NCBI GenBank assembly: GCA_004558205.1
Contig: SFDM01000033.1
Coordinates: 1 to 35,416, forward strand
Origin: Pyramidobacter piscolens
GTDB taxonomy: Bacteria > Synergistota > Synergistia > Synergistales > Dethiosulfovibrionaceae
Direction: 5' to 3'
Length of the DNA stretch: 35,416 nucleotides
Under the pieces are notes generated by a model that saw only the letters and a program-made list of their open reading frames with translations, was not told where the DNA came from and ran no database searches. The translations under genes were made by a program, and so were the position numbers. Positions 1 through 7,338 of this stretch are shown here, one piece after another. Within the stretch, counting starts at the first letter, position 1, and each line of letters begins with the position of its first letter.

Positions 1-5
1 AAGGA

Positions 6-133
6 GGCGGCGCTCGATAAACGTTCCAGGTGCGAAGAAGCCTTCCCCCGGCCCAACCGGAGGCGTACGTTTGTACGGTGAGGATTGGGCCGGGGAAGGC
101 TTCGAGCAGCTGGGACGTTTAGCGAGTGACGCC
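6..133. other. Long imperfect hairpin of unknown nature
   Basis: The DNA folds back on itself over more than 110 nt. Positions 37-56 pair with 85-103 (19 bp, one bulged C). Positions 13-23 pair with 116-126 (one mismatch), and 24-33 pair more loosely with 107-115. The apex is CGTAC 64-68, loop GTTT, GTACG 73-77. A further GGCG 6-9 could pair with CGCC 130-133. The outer arms differ at a few positions by G-T or mismatch, as expected for a structured RNA or an old palindromic repeat. There is no T-run on either side, so it is not a simple terminator. It may be a small RNA, a miniature palindromic element or the 3' structure of an upstream gene outside the window. No Rfam family is recognised. 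Confidence 0.6.
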
Positions 134-185
134 GGTAAACCGCAATTTCATCTTCAGTACATTCAATCGATATTTAAGATGCAGA

Positions 186-245
186 AAAACGAAGAAAGAC
201 CCGAGGGAACAGAATAACCGATTCCCTCGGGTCTTTCTTCGTTTT
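186..245. terminator. Bidirectional intrinsic terminator after ymdB
   Basis: A perfect 24-bp stem (186-209 with 222-245) surrounds a 12-nt loop. The outer ends are AAAA and TTTT, so the hairpin ends in a U-run on either strand. On the minus strand it lies just past the ymdB stop codon and closes the rny-ymdB unit. On the plus strand it would stop transcripts entering from the left edge, including any RNA made from the hairpin at 6-133. Confidence 0.85.
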
Positions 246-260
246 GCTAAATCCATGCCG

Positions 261-1067
261 CTACCGCGGCGTCTCAGAGGCGTCCAGTTCGCCGGCGCGG
301 ATCATGAGGCGGCGGATGTCCACGGCGCGGCCCTCTTCGTCGTCCACGTCGATGGTCACGGCGCAGAGCCTCACGTCTTCTTCAGCGACGTCGAACTTGG
401 CGGGCAGCCCCGTCAGAAACTTGGGCAGCACGCTCTCGTAGGTCATGCCGATGGAGCTGTGAAAAGCGCCGGTCATGCCTACGTCGGAGATGTAAGCGGT
501 GCCGCCGGGCAGTATTTCCTCGTCGGCCGTCGGCACATGGGTGTGAGTCCCAACCAGGGCCGAGACTCGCCCGTCAAGGTAAAAGCCCATAACCCGCTTC
601 TCCGAAGTGGCTTCGGCATGGAAGTCCACCAGAACGGGCGCGTCCTTTTCCAGAAGGGGCAGAAGCTCGTCCATGGCCTTGAAGGGGCAGTCCGTCAGAG
701 GCATGAACACGCGGCCCTGCAGGCTGACCACGGCCAGTTTTTTACCGCCGCGGCGCAGTACCGCCACTCCCTGTCCTGGGACGCCCTTTGGATAGTTCAG
801 CGGACGCAAGACCCGGGGTTCTTCGTCGAGAATATGAATAAAGTCTTTCTTGTCCCAGATGTGATTGCCCGAGGTGATGCCGTCCACGCCGGCGTCGAAA
901 AAGTCCTTCATGACCTTTTCAGTCATGCCTTTGCCGGCGGCGCTGTTCTCGCCGTTGACGATCACGAAATCAAAAGGGCCGTACTGGCGCCGCAGCTCGG
1001 GCAGCATGGACAGAAAGGCCTCGCGGCCCGGCCTGCCCACGATGTCGCCGACAAACAGAATTCTCAT
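261..1067 (-). CDS. ymdB: YmdB-family metallophosphoesterase (TIGR00282)
   Basis: This 268-aa protein belongs to the YmdB/TIGR00282 calcineurin-like phosphoesterases, of which characterised members hydrolyse 2',3'-cyclic nucleotides and cAMP. Metal and active-site motifs are all visible: Asp8 in GDIVGRPGR, NGEN at 38-41, GNH at 67-69, DFHAEATSEK at 148-157 and GTHTH at 173-177. The length is typical and there is no signal peptide, so it is cytoplasmic. The ATG at 1067 follows a GAGGAA ribosome-binding site. It sits 13 nt downstream of rny, a pairing conserved in many Firmicutes and suggesting a shared role in RNA turnover signalling. Family assignment is firm; the in vivo substrate is not known from sequence. 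Confidence 0.93.
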   Translation of the reverse strand: MRILFVGDIVGRPGREAFLSMLPELRRQYGPFDFVIVNGENSAAGKGMTEKVMKDFFDAGVDGITSGNHIWDKKDFIHILDEEPRVLRPLNYPKGVPGQGVAVLRRGGKKLAVVSLQGRVFMPLTDCPFKAMDELLPLLEKDAPVLVDFHAEATSEKRVMGFYLDGRVSALVGTHTHVPTADEEILPGGTAYISDVGMTGAFHSSIGMTYESVLPKFLTGLPAKFDVAEEDVRLCAVTIDVDDEEGRAVDIRRLMIRAGELDASETPR

Positions 1068-1080
1068 GGGGAATTTCCTC

Positions 1081-2619
1081 TTACTTGGCCAGGTCTGAGG
1101 CGCGGATCTCCTTGATCGCCGTGACCTTGATCTGTCCTGGATACTTCAGCTCTTCCTCGATCTTGCGCGCGATGTCGAAGGCCAGTTTGGCGACAGCGGC
1201 TTCGTCGGGCACGTTAGGGGCTACGACGACGCGGACTTCGCGTCCGGCCTGGATCGCGAAGGCTTTGCTGACGCCCTTGATGCCGTTGGCCAGCGTCTCG
1301 AGCTTTTCAAGGCGCTTGACGTAGGCGTCGAGGCTTTCCCTGCGGGCTCCCGGACGGGCAGCGCTGATAGCGTCGGCGGCGGCGACGATCACGTCGTAGA
1401 TGCTGTTCACTTCCATCTCTTCGTGATGTGAGCCGATGGCGTTGATGATCTCGGGCGTCTCGCCGTAGCGTTTCGCCAGGTCTGCGCCGATCAGGGCGTG
1501 GGGCCCTTCGACCTTGAAGTCCACGGCCTTGCCGATATCGTGAAGCAGGCCGGCGCGGCGGGCGGTCTCTTCGTTGACGCCAAGTTCGGCGGCGATGATG
1601 CCCGAAATGTGGGCCACTTCCATGCTGTGCTGCAGGGCGTTCTGGCCGTAGCTGAAACGGTAGCGCAGCTGCCCGACGATGTTGACCAGTTCGGAGTTCA
1701 TCTGCTTGATGCCCAGCTCCAGAAGTGCCTGTTCGCCGGCTTCGGCAATGGATTCCTGCACGTCTTCGGTGGCCTTGGCCACGAGCTCTTCGATGCGGGC
1801 GGGGTGGATACGGCCGTCCACGACGAGCTTTTCGAGGGATAGGCGGGCGATCTCACGGCGCACGGGGTCGAAGCAGCTCAAAGTCACCGCTTCGGGCGTG
1901 TCGTCCACGATCAGGTCCACGCCGGTGGCGGTCTCGAAGGCGCGGATGTTGCGGCCTTCGCGGCCGATAATGCGGCCCTTCATCTCGTCGGTGGGCAGGG
2001 AGACCACGCTCACGGCCACTTCCGAGGAGTTCTCTACGGCGCAGCGCTGTACGGCGGTCACCACGATGTCGCGGGCCTTGCGGTTGGCTTCGCGTTTGGC
2101 CTTCTCCTCCAGCTCGATGAGGCGCTGGCCGATGGCGCGCTGGGCGCTGGCCTCCACCTCGTGAAGGAGCTGCTCGCGGGCCTGGTCGCTGGTCATTTGG
2201 GCCACCTGTTCGAGGTCGGTGATGCGTCTCTGGCAGAGCGCCTCGGCTTCCTGGATCTTCTTTTCAAGATCCTCCTGGCGGCTCTTCAGGTCCTCTTCGC
2301 GGCGGGAGATTTTCTCCATCTTCTTGTCGAGGGTCTCTTCCTTCTGCTCCAGGCGGCGCTCGGAACGCTGCAGTTCGGCGCGGCGCTCCTTGGCTTCCTT
2401 GTCCGCCTCGAGACGGAGCTTGTACACCTCGTCGCGGGCCTCGGACAGCATGTTCTTGCTGTCGCGGCTGGCGTTGGCCTGAGCTTCCCTGAGGATGCCC
2501 TCAGCCTTCCTGCGGGCGTCGGCAACCTTTCGGGCCGCCACGCTCTTGGCGATAAACATCCCTGCAAACGCGCCTCCGATTAAACCTAGAAGCGCTCCTA
2601 AAATTGAATATGCACTCAT
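1081..2619 (-). CDS. rny: Ribonuclease Y
   Basis: RNase Y is a membrane-anchored endoribonuclease that starts mRNA decay. The 512-aa protein has an N-terminal membrane helix (about residues 4-24), a long charged coiled coil (about 30-200), a KH RNA-binding domain with GRIIGREGRN at 215-224, and an HD domain with His331, the His360-Asp361 pair (HDIGK) and SHHEE near 398-402. This is the complete family architecture at normal length. An in-frame TTG lies at 2622, but the ATG at 2619 has the better spacing (9 nt) from the AAGGAG ribosome-binding site and is chosen. It is transcribed from a promoter near 2780-2808 and followed by ymdB. Confidence 0.97.
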   Translation of the reverse strand: MSAYSILGALLGLIGGAFAGMFIAKSVAARKVADARRKAEGILREAQANASRDSKNMLSEARDEVYKLRLEADKEAKERRAELQRSERRLEQKEETLDKKMEKISRREEDLKSRQEDLEKKIQEAEALCQRRITDLEQVAQMTSDQAREQLLHEVEASAQRAIGQRLIELEEKAKREANRKARDIVVTAVQRCAVENSSEVAVSVVSLPTDEMKGRIIGREGRNIRAFETATGVDLIVDDTPEAVTLSCFDPVRREIARLSLEKLVVDGRIHPARIEELVAKATEDVQESIAEAGEQALLELGIKQMNSELVNIVGQLRYRFSYGQNALQHSMEVAHISGIIAAELGVNEETARRAGLLHDIGKAVDFKVEGPHALIGADLAKRYGETPEIINAIGSHHEEMEVNSIYDVIVAAADAISAARPGARRESLDAYVKRLEKLETLANGIKGVSKAFAIQAGREVRVVVAPNVPDEAAVAKLAFDIARKIEEELKYPGQIKVTAIKEIRASDLAK

Positions 2620-2622
2620 CAA

Positions 2623-2775
2623 TAAAAGCTCCTTCTCCTTATGAAATTGTCAATGTACAAAGGGCTCCGCGGCTCCAGCCACAGGCTTTCACCGAGGATG
2701 CCCCACAGACGCGGCTCACTTTTCCGAAGGGAAAGGAGGGCCCCTGCGTCCGGATGCGGTCTATAAAAACCTATT
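2623..2775 (-). other. GC-rich rny 5' leader
   Basis: This is the untranslated stretch between the predicted transcription start and the rny start codon. It contains short self-complementary segments (a GGGC/GCCC pair around roughly 2665-2706 enclosing an AGCC/GGCT hairpin), but no riboswitch class is recognised. No credible reading frame is present; the open frame that runs through this region and into recX has no family resemblance and overlaps the terminator and promoter. Confidence 0.4.
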
Positions 2776-2779
2776 ATTC

Positions 2780-2808
2780 ATTTTACAGTGATTACTGAAA
2801 CTTAACAA
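2780..2808 (-). promoter_or_regulatory. Sigma-70-type promoter for rny
   Basis: On the minus strand the -35 element TTGTTA (2803-2808) and the -10 element TAAAAT (2780-2785) are separated by exactly 17 nt. The expected start point near 2773 would give rny a leader of about 150 nt. The recX operon terminator (2828-2878) ends just upstream, which supports a separate transcription unit. Confidence 0.7.
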
Positions 2809-2827
2809 GTAGAATCGAGAAAAATGG

Positions 2828-2878
2828 CGCGCGGAAACAGTAAAAAAATTCACCCTCTGCTCTACCGTTTCCGGCGCG
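2828..2878 (-). terminator. Intrinsic terminator of the recX operon
   Basis: Arms 2828-2842 and 2863-2878 form a stem with one bulge and one mismatch (core GGAAAC/GTTTCC) around a 20-nt loop. On the minus strand it exits into ATTTTTC. It lies about 115 nt past the recX stop and directly upstream of the rny promoter. Confidence 0.6.
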
Positions 2879-2992
2879 AATAAATCCGCTTTTTTCAAGG
2901 ATAAAGGCTCAACGGGGAAAACGACGTCTCCCAAGCCTGTTCTTTCAACGTTAATAAAGGCCTGTTTTGGAACGGGAAACTGGAATATCTCT

Positions 2993-3505
2993 CTAAAAAA
3001 ACGACTCTTCGGGGTCTTCGTCTTCCAACTCGAGGCGAAGGTTCTCAAAGGCTTCCCTGATCGACGCGGAGCTGAAGCCGCGGCGGCGCAGGCGCCCGTC
3101 CAGTTTTTGGGGCGTCATGCCCTTCACGCCGTTCCACTGGCGCGCCAGCCTCAGCGCCCGCCCCGCCTCGTCGACTTCGCACTCTTCAAGGGCGTCGGCG
3201 ATGTGCTCGCGGCTCACGCCTCTGGCGCGCAGTTCGTCGCGGATGCGTAGGACGCCCCAGTCGCGCTTTGAATCCACGAAGAGGACCGCATAGGCTTTGT
3301 CGTCGATCAGGCCCAGCGTCTCGAAACGATCCAGAAGGGGCTGGGCCGTCTCTTCCGGACAGCCCTTGTCCCTAAGGCGCACCGCGAGGTCGCGCCGCGT
3401 GCGGGGCGCGGACAGAAGCCTCATGAGTGCCGACTCCCATTTCATGCCGGCTTCCGAAGGCATGGCGAAAATGCTGTCTGAGAGAGTTTTTTTCATAGGG
3501 CTCAT
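2993..3505 (-). CDS. recX: RecX-family regulatory protein
   Basis: RecX proteins bind RecA filaments and limit or modulate recombinase activity. The 170-aa product shows the family's repeated three-helix pattern: LLSAPRTRRDLAVRLRDKG near residues 29-47, then KRDWGVLRIRDELRARG near 84-100 and a third repeat ending in RRRGFSS around 145. Length is normal. It is the last gene of the operon. Its ATG at 3505 overlaps the recG stop in an ATGA, implying translational coupling; an in-frame ATG at 3496 is an alternative start. Ribosome-binding signals are weak for both. Identification rests on pattern and length, since the family is divergent, but the link to recG supports a recombination role. Confidence 0.87.
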   Translation of the reverse strand: MSPMKKTLSDSIFAMPSEAGMKWESALMRLLSAPRTRRDLAVRLRDKGCPEETAQPLLDRFETLGLIDDKAYAVLFVDSKRDWGVLRIRDELRARGVSREHIADALEECEVDEAGRALRLARQWNGVKGMTPQKLDGRLRRRGFSSASIREAFENLRLELEDEDPEESFF

Positions 3506-5589
3506 CCTGTTCTCACGATGTCGAGCATCCTGCCATAACGATTCAGCACGGCCTTCATCAGTTCAGGCCAGGCCGCGTAGGGATTCTCGCTTGACTTTAC
3601 GAGGGCGAAGGCCTCGGCCCGCGCCGTTTCCATCACGGCACCGTCGCGGATCAGGTCGGCCACCCGGAAATCCGTCAGGCCGTGCTGCCGCACGCCGCAA
3701 AACTCGCCGGGGCCGCGCATTTTCATGTCGGCTTCGGCGATGGCGAAGCCATCAGAAAGGGAGCAGAACTGGTCGAGCCTCTGGACGCTTTCGGGGTTCT
3801 TCGGATCGGCGTAGAGGATGCACCAGGATTTATAGGGGCCGCGCCCCACCCTGCCCCGCAGCTGATGGAGCTGGGACAGGCCGAAGCGCTCGGCGCTCTC
3901 CACGACCATCACCGACGCATTGGGCACGTCCACGCCCACTTCGATGACCGTCGTGGCGGCCAGAAGGTCGGTCTCGCCGGCCGCGAAGGCAGACATGACG
4001 GATTTTTTCTCCTTCTCGGACATGCGGCCGTGGAGCATGGCCACGCGCCGGCTGGGAAAAACCGCCTTCAGCGCTTCAAAACGGGATTCCAGCGGCCCGG
4101 CGTCGAAGTTTTCGCTCTCTTCTATCAGAGGGCAGACCCAATAGACCTGGCGGCCCTGTTCCATCTCCTGATCGAGAAAGCTCTCCATGCCGGCCAGGCG
4201 GTTCTCCCGGATCCAGACAGAGCGGATCGGCAGGCGGTGCGCGGGAAGCTGGCGTATGGTGGACACCGACAGGTCTCCGTAAACCGACAGCGCCAGCGTC
4301 CTGGGGATGGGCGTGGCCGTCATGACCAGCGTGTGGGGGGCGCTCTCGCCGGCTTTGCTGTTCAGGGCCCGGCGCTGGAGCACGCCGAAACGGTGCTGTT
4401 CGTCGATGACGATCAGTCCCAGGCGTTTGAAGCTGACGGACTCCTGGATCAGGGCATGGGTGCCCACCACGAGGCGAAGGGAGCCATCGGCAAGTCCTTC
4501 GCAGACCTTTCGGCGTTCCGCCTGCGAGGAACCGCTGGTCAGAAGCCCCACTTCGACGCTCAGCGGCGCGAGCCATTTCCCCAGGGTGATGGCATGCTGC
4601 TGGGCCAGCACCGCCGTCGGGGCCATCAGAGCGGCCTGCACGCCCGAATCGAGGGCCTGCAGCAGGGCCATCAGCGCAACCACGGTCTTTCCGGAGCCCA
4701 CGTCGCCCTGAAGCAGGCGATTCATGGGGACGGCACGGCGCAGGTCGGCGGATATCTCGCCCACGACGCGTTTCTGGTCGCCGGTCAGCTCGAAGGACAG
4801 GCCGGCGGCAAAGCGCTCGGTCAGGTTGGGAACCCCGTCGAGGCGGGGCGCGCTTTTCTCCAGGCAGCCCTTCCGGTGCCGGAGGGCCAGCCCCACCTGC
4901 AGCAGGAAGAACTCCTCAAAGACCAGGCGCCTGCGCGCGGCCTTGAAAGTATTCTCGTCGGTGGGCTGGTGCATCTGTCTCACCGCGTCGGCGGCGTCGA
5001 TAAATCCGAACTTTTCTTTCAGAGCCGACGGCAGGATTTCGGGGATCGAGGCGGGCAGCTTCTCCAGCACCGAGTCGATCACGCGGCGCAGCCACTTTTC
5101 GTTCAGCCCCGCCGTCGCCGAGTAGACCGGCACGATGCGGCCCGTGCTGCGGCTGTCGGAGCCGTCGAGGATCTCGAATTCGGGGTTGAGCAGTTCCGGC
5201 GAGGGGCGCTGCGGTTCCAAACGACCGTACAGCGCCAGCTCGAGACCCTGTTTGAGGATGCTGCCCAGGCTGCGCCGATTGAACCACAGGGCCCAGGCCA
5301 CGGAGGCGCCGTCGCTGAGGCAGGCGCGGGTGATGTGCATATTCCTGTTGGTGCGGGCGACCCGCTGTTCCACCGCGACGACGCGGGCCCGAAAGGACTG
5401 GGGAGGGCCGCCGGGGATCAGGTCTTTCAGCGCCACCACCTGCCGCCGGTCTTCGTAGCGGCGTGGAAAAAAGTAGATCAGGTCCTCCACCGTCTGAACG
5501 CCCAAACGCTGCAGAAGCAGCGCCCGAGCCTCGCCAATGCCGCGGATCTCCGTGACCGGCGCGTCCAGGCGGAGATGGGGGGGATTCAT
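3502..5589 (-). CDS. recG: ATP-dependent DNA helicase RecG
   Basis: RecG remodels stalled replication forks and branched recombination intermediates. At 695 aa it is full length. The N-terminal wedge/OB region occupies about residues 55-150 (DLIYFFPRRYEDRR at 36-49 is a family hallmark). The helicase core has Walker A GDVGSGKT at 295-302, the DEQH box at 396-399 followed by RFGV, motif III TATPIPRTL, and the C-terminal QLRGRVGRG motif VI. The ATG at 5589 overlaps the divIVA stop (ATGA), and the gene ends in an ATGA overlap with recX. It is therefore co-transcribed with division genes, which is a less usual context for recG. Confidence 0.97.
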   Translation of the reverse strand: MNPPHLRLDAPVTEIRGIGEARALLLQRLGVQTVEDLIYFFPRRYEDRRQVVALKDLIPGGPPQSFRARVVAVEQRVARTNRNMHITRACLSDGASVAWALWFNRRSLGSILKQGLELALYGRLEPQRPSPELLNPEFEILDGSDSRSTGRIVPVYSATAGLNEKWLRRVIDSVLEKLPASIPEILPSALKEKFGFIDAADAVRQMHQPTDENTFKAARRRLVFEEFFLLQVGLALRHRKGCLEKSAPRLDGVPNLTERFAAGLSFELTGDQKRVVGEISADLRRAVPMNRLLQGDVGSGKTVVALMALLQALDSGVQAALMAPTAVLAQQHAITLGKWLAPLSVEVGLLTSGSSQAERRKVCEGLADGSLRLVVGTHALIQESVSFKRLGLIVIDEQHRFGVLQRRALNSKAGESAPHTLVMTATPIPRTLALSVYGDLSVSTIRQLPAHRLPIRSVWIRENRLAGMESFLDQEMEQGRQVYWVCPLIEESENFDAGPLESRFEALKAVFPSRRVAMLHGRMSEKEKKSVMSAFAAGETDLLAATTVIEVGVDVPNASVMVVESAERFGLSQLHQLRGRVGRGPYKSWCILYADPKNPESVQRLDQFCSLSDGFAIAEADMKMRGPGEFCGVRQHGLTDFRVADLIRDGAVMETARAEAFALVKSSENPYAAWPELMKAVLNRYGRMLDIVRTG

Positions 5590-6053
5590 AGATTCCCCTT
5601 GCCGGCGTTGTCGAGAAGCATGTTGTATCGCAGTATAACCGCTTTCGCGTCGGCGACGAAATGGTCACGGGAACGGCGCAGGTCGTCCAGCTCTCTGAGC
5701 AGCTGTTCTTTTTTCGCGAGAGCGTCGGCGACGATGTTCTCGGCCTTCGCCCGCGCTTCGGCGAGGATGGCGTCGCATTCTTTCTGGGAGCAGGCCTTCA
5801 GGTCTTCGGTGCTACTTTTGGCCATCTCCAAAGCTTCCTGAAGGGATTCCTTTAAATGGAGATCCTCGGAGAGCGTGTTTTCAAGCTCGCGAATTTTCAT
5901 CTGATCGGCGGCGTGCATCTCGGCATAGCGCTGCATCGAGTCCGCCACGTGATCGAGAAACTCGTCCACCTCGTCGGGAACGTAGCCGCGCAGTCCCTTG
6001 GAAAAGACCACGCTTTCCACATCCACCACTCTCATCAGGTCATTGTCATTCAT
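5586..6053 (-). CDS. divIVA: DivIVA-domain protein
   Basis: DivIVA-type proteins recognise negatively curved membrane at poles and septa and recruit division or envelope factors. The first 45 residues hold the membrane-binding DivIVA signature (VVFSKGLRGYVPDEVDEFLDHV). The remainder, about residues 45-140, is a continuous charged coiled coil (EALEMAKSSTEDLKAC, AKKEQLLRELDDLRRS). At 155 aa it is of ordinary length for this family. It overlaps sepF by 8 nt and recG by 4 nt, so translation of the three is probably coupled. Position next to sepF matches the ylm/divIVA neighbourhood of Firmicutes. Confidence 0.92.
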   Translation of the reverse strand: MNDNDLMRVVDVESVVFSKGLRGYVPDEVDEFLDHVADSMQRYAEMHAADQMKIRELENTLSEDLHLKESLQEALEMAKSSTEDLKACSQKECDAILAEARAKAENIVADALAKKEQLLRELDDLRRSRDHFVADAKAVILRYNMLLDNAGKGNL

Positions 6054-6630
6054 CCTGGGGCTCCGCGTCCGCCTTTCCCGTCTCCTCGGGCAGCCATTCC
6101 ACCACGGCGTCGCTGCGCAGCGAGATCAGCAGGCTCGTGCTCGTCACGGGAAAGAAATAGCCCTTCTTCATCTTCACGAAGGAGGCCAGCCGCTCGACAG
6201 TGATGCGCGCCACCCGCTCGTTTTCTCCGGCAAAGTCCACAAGCAGCGTCTGCCCCTCGAGCAGGCCTTCTTCGATGTCGTTCAGCATGCTCTCGATATC
6301 CTTCCTGACCAGGATCAGCGGCGACTCGCTTTCAGGGCGGCGCAGAGGCTCTACAAGGCGCTGCATGCGGTTCATGAAGGAACCTTTTCCCGCGTCTTCC
6401 GCCGGCGCGGCGCTCTCGGTGATCTCGGGGATCTCGGCGGCCTGAGCCGGCACGAAAGCCGGGGCCTCGCTTTCCGCCGCCGTTTCGGGCTGGGCGGTTC
6501 CGTCGTCCTCGGGGACGACCAGACGCTGGATCTTCTTTATATATTCCGACTGGCGCCGGCCTCTGTGGGACTCCACGACCACTTCCCCTTCATTGGCAAG
6601 CCCTAAAAACACAAGCAGTTTATTGGCCAT
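6046..6630 (-). CDS. sepF: Cell division protein SepF
   Basis: SepF binds the FtsZ C-terminus and the membrane and helps align FtsZ filaments. The 194-aa protein starts with an amphipathic N-terminal segment (MANKLLVFLGLAN), followed by a long acidic linker (about 30-105). The C-terminal SepF fold spans roughly 105-190, with LILVRKDIESMLNDIEEGLLEGQTLLVDF and an ERLASF motif. Two in-frame ATGs exist; the one at 6630 lies 8 nt after AGGAGG, while the one at 6636 is only 2 nt away, so 6630 is chosen. The linker is longer than in B. subtilis SepF (about 150 aa in all). It overlaps divIVA by 8 nt. Confidence 0.93.
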   Translation of the reverse strand: MANKLLVFLGLANEGEVVVESHRGRRQSEYIKKIQRLVVPEDDGTAQPETAAESEAPAFVPAQAAEIPEITESAAPAEDAGKGSFMNRMQRLVEPLRRPESESPLILVRKDIESMLNDIEEGLLEGQTLLVDFAGENERVARITVERLASFVKMKKGYFFPVTSTSLLISLRSDAVVEWLPEETGKADAEPQDE

Positions 6631-6642
6631 CCACATTTCCTC

Positions 6643-7338
6643 CTATCGCTGTCCAAAAATCGACGTGCCCACCCGGACCTCCGTGCTGCCCTCTTCCACA
6701 GCCCACTCGAAATCGCCGCTCATGCCCATGGAAAGCACAGGCAGCTCTAGGGCAGAGGAAGCCCTCATCTTCTCGCGCAGCTCACGGGTCGCCGTGAAAG
6801 CGCCGCGCACCGCCTTCTCGTCGCCGCCCAAGGGGCCTACGGTCATCAGCCCCAGAGGCGAAAGATGGGGGCACTGGGTCCTCACAAAATCGAGAAGCGC
6901 CGGCGCGCCCTCCATGGAGATTCCCGTCTTCGACTCCTCGCCCGAACTATTGACCTCGATCAGCACCTTCGCCGACCGCCCCGTCTCCGCGCAGATCCGC
7001 TCCAGAGCCGCGGCCAGCTCTTCGCCATCCAGGCTCTCGATGACGTCAAAAAGCTCCAGCGCCTTCCGCGCCTTGTTGCGCTGCAGGTGGCCGATCAGAT
7101 GCCAGCAGGCCTTCAGCTCCAGCGGAAAGGCCGGGACCTTCACCTGCCCCTCTTGCACCTTATTCTCGCCAAAATGGGACACCAGTCCCGTTTTCGCGGC
7201 TTCCACCACCATTTCAAGGGGCTTGGTCTTGCTCACCGCCACCAGCGTCACGTCGGAAACCTGACGCCCGCCTCTCTGCGCCGCGGCGGCCACCCGTCCG
7301 ATCACACCCTGAATCCTCTCCGACAGCTCTTCTACCAT
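6643..7338 (-). CDS. yggS: YggS-family pyridoxal-phosphate homeostasis protein
   Basis: This cytoplasmic single-domain PLP-binding protein has the alanine-racemase-like barrel but no racemase activity in studied members; it buffers PLP and affects amino-acid balance. The cofactor lysine is Lys37 in VTLVAVSKTKP. HFGENKVQE, WHLIGHLQRNK and the C-terminal LSMGMSGDFEWAVEEGSTEVRVGTSIFG are textbook family motifs. The length, 231 aa, is normal. It overlaps the upstream HlyD-like gene by 7 nt and ends close to sepF. Linkage to sepF is conserved in Firmicutes and Actinobacteria (ylmE). Confidence 0.95.
   Translation of the reverse strand: MVEELSERIQGVIGRVAAAAQRGGRQVSDVTLVAVSKTKPLEMVVEAAKTGLVSHFGENKVQEGQVKVPAFPLELKACWHLIGHLQRNKARKALELFDVIESLDGEELAAALERICAETGRSAKVLIEVNSSGEESKTGISMEGAPALLDFVRTQCPHLSPLGLMTVGPLGGDEKAVRGAFTATRELREKMRASSALELPVLSMGMSGDFEWAVEEGSTEVRVGTSIFGQR

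Noticed and set aside
6..133. Integron attC recombination site
   Set aside because: Size and imperfect pairing would fit, but the expected RYYYAAC and GTTRRRY core boxes are not at the ends, and no cassette-like gene or integrase is present.
2..217. Open plus-strand frame from the left edge to a stop in the terminator loop, possibly the end of a gene
   Set aside because: It runs through both arms of the 6-133 hairpin and half of the terminator and has no recognisable protein pattern. A gene ending further left cannot be excluded, but this frame is not supported.
2640..2720. Cobalamin or molybdenum-cofactor riboswitch in the rny leader
   Set aside because: Only short words such as AGCCAC match; the conserved cores and junctions are absent.
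2761..3048. Minus-strand 95-codon open frame
   Set aside because: It overlaps recX, its terminator and the rny promoter, and shows no family resemblance.
3682..5841. 719-codon plus-strand open frame opposite recG
   Set aside because: It mirrors recG codon structure, a common artefact in GC-rich DNA. The recG motifs on the other strand are complete.
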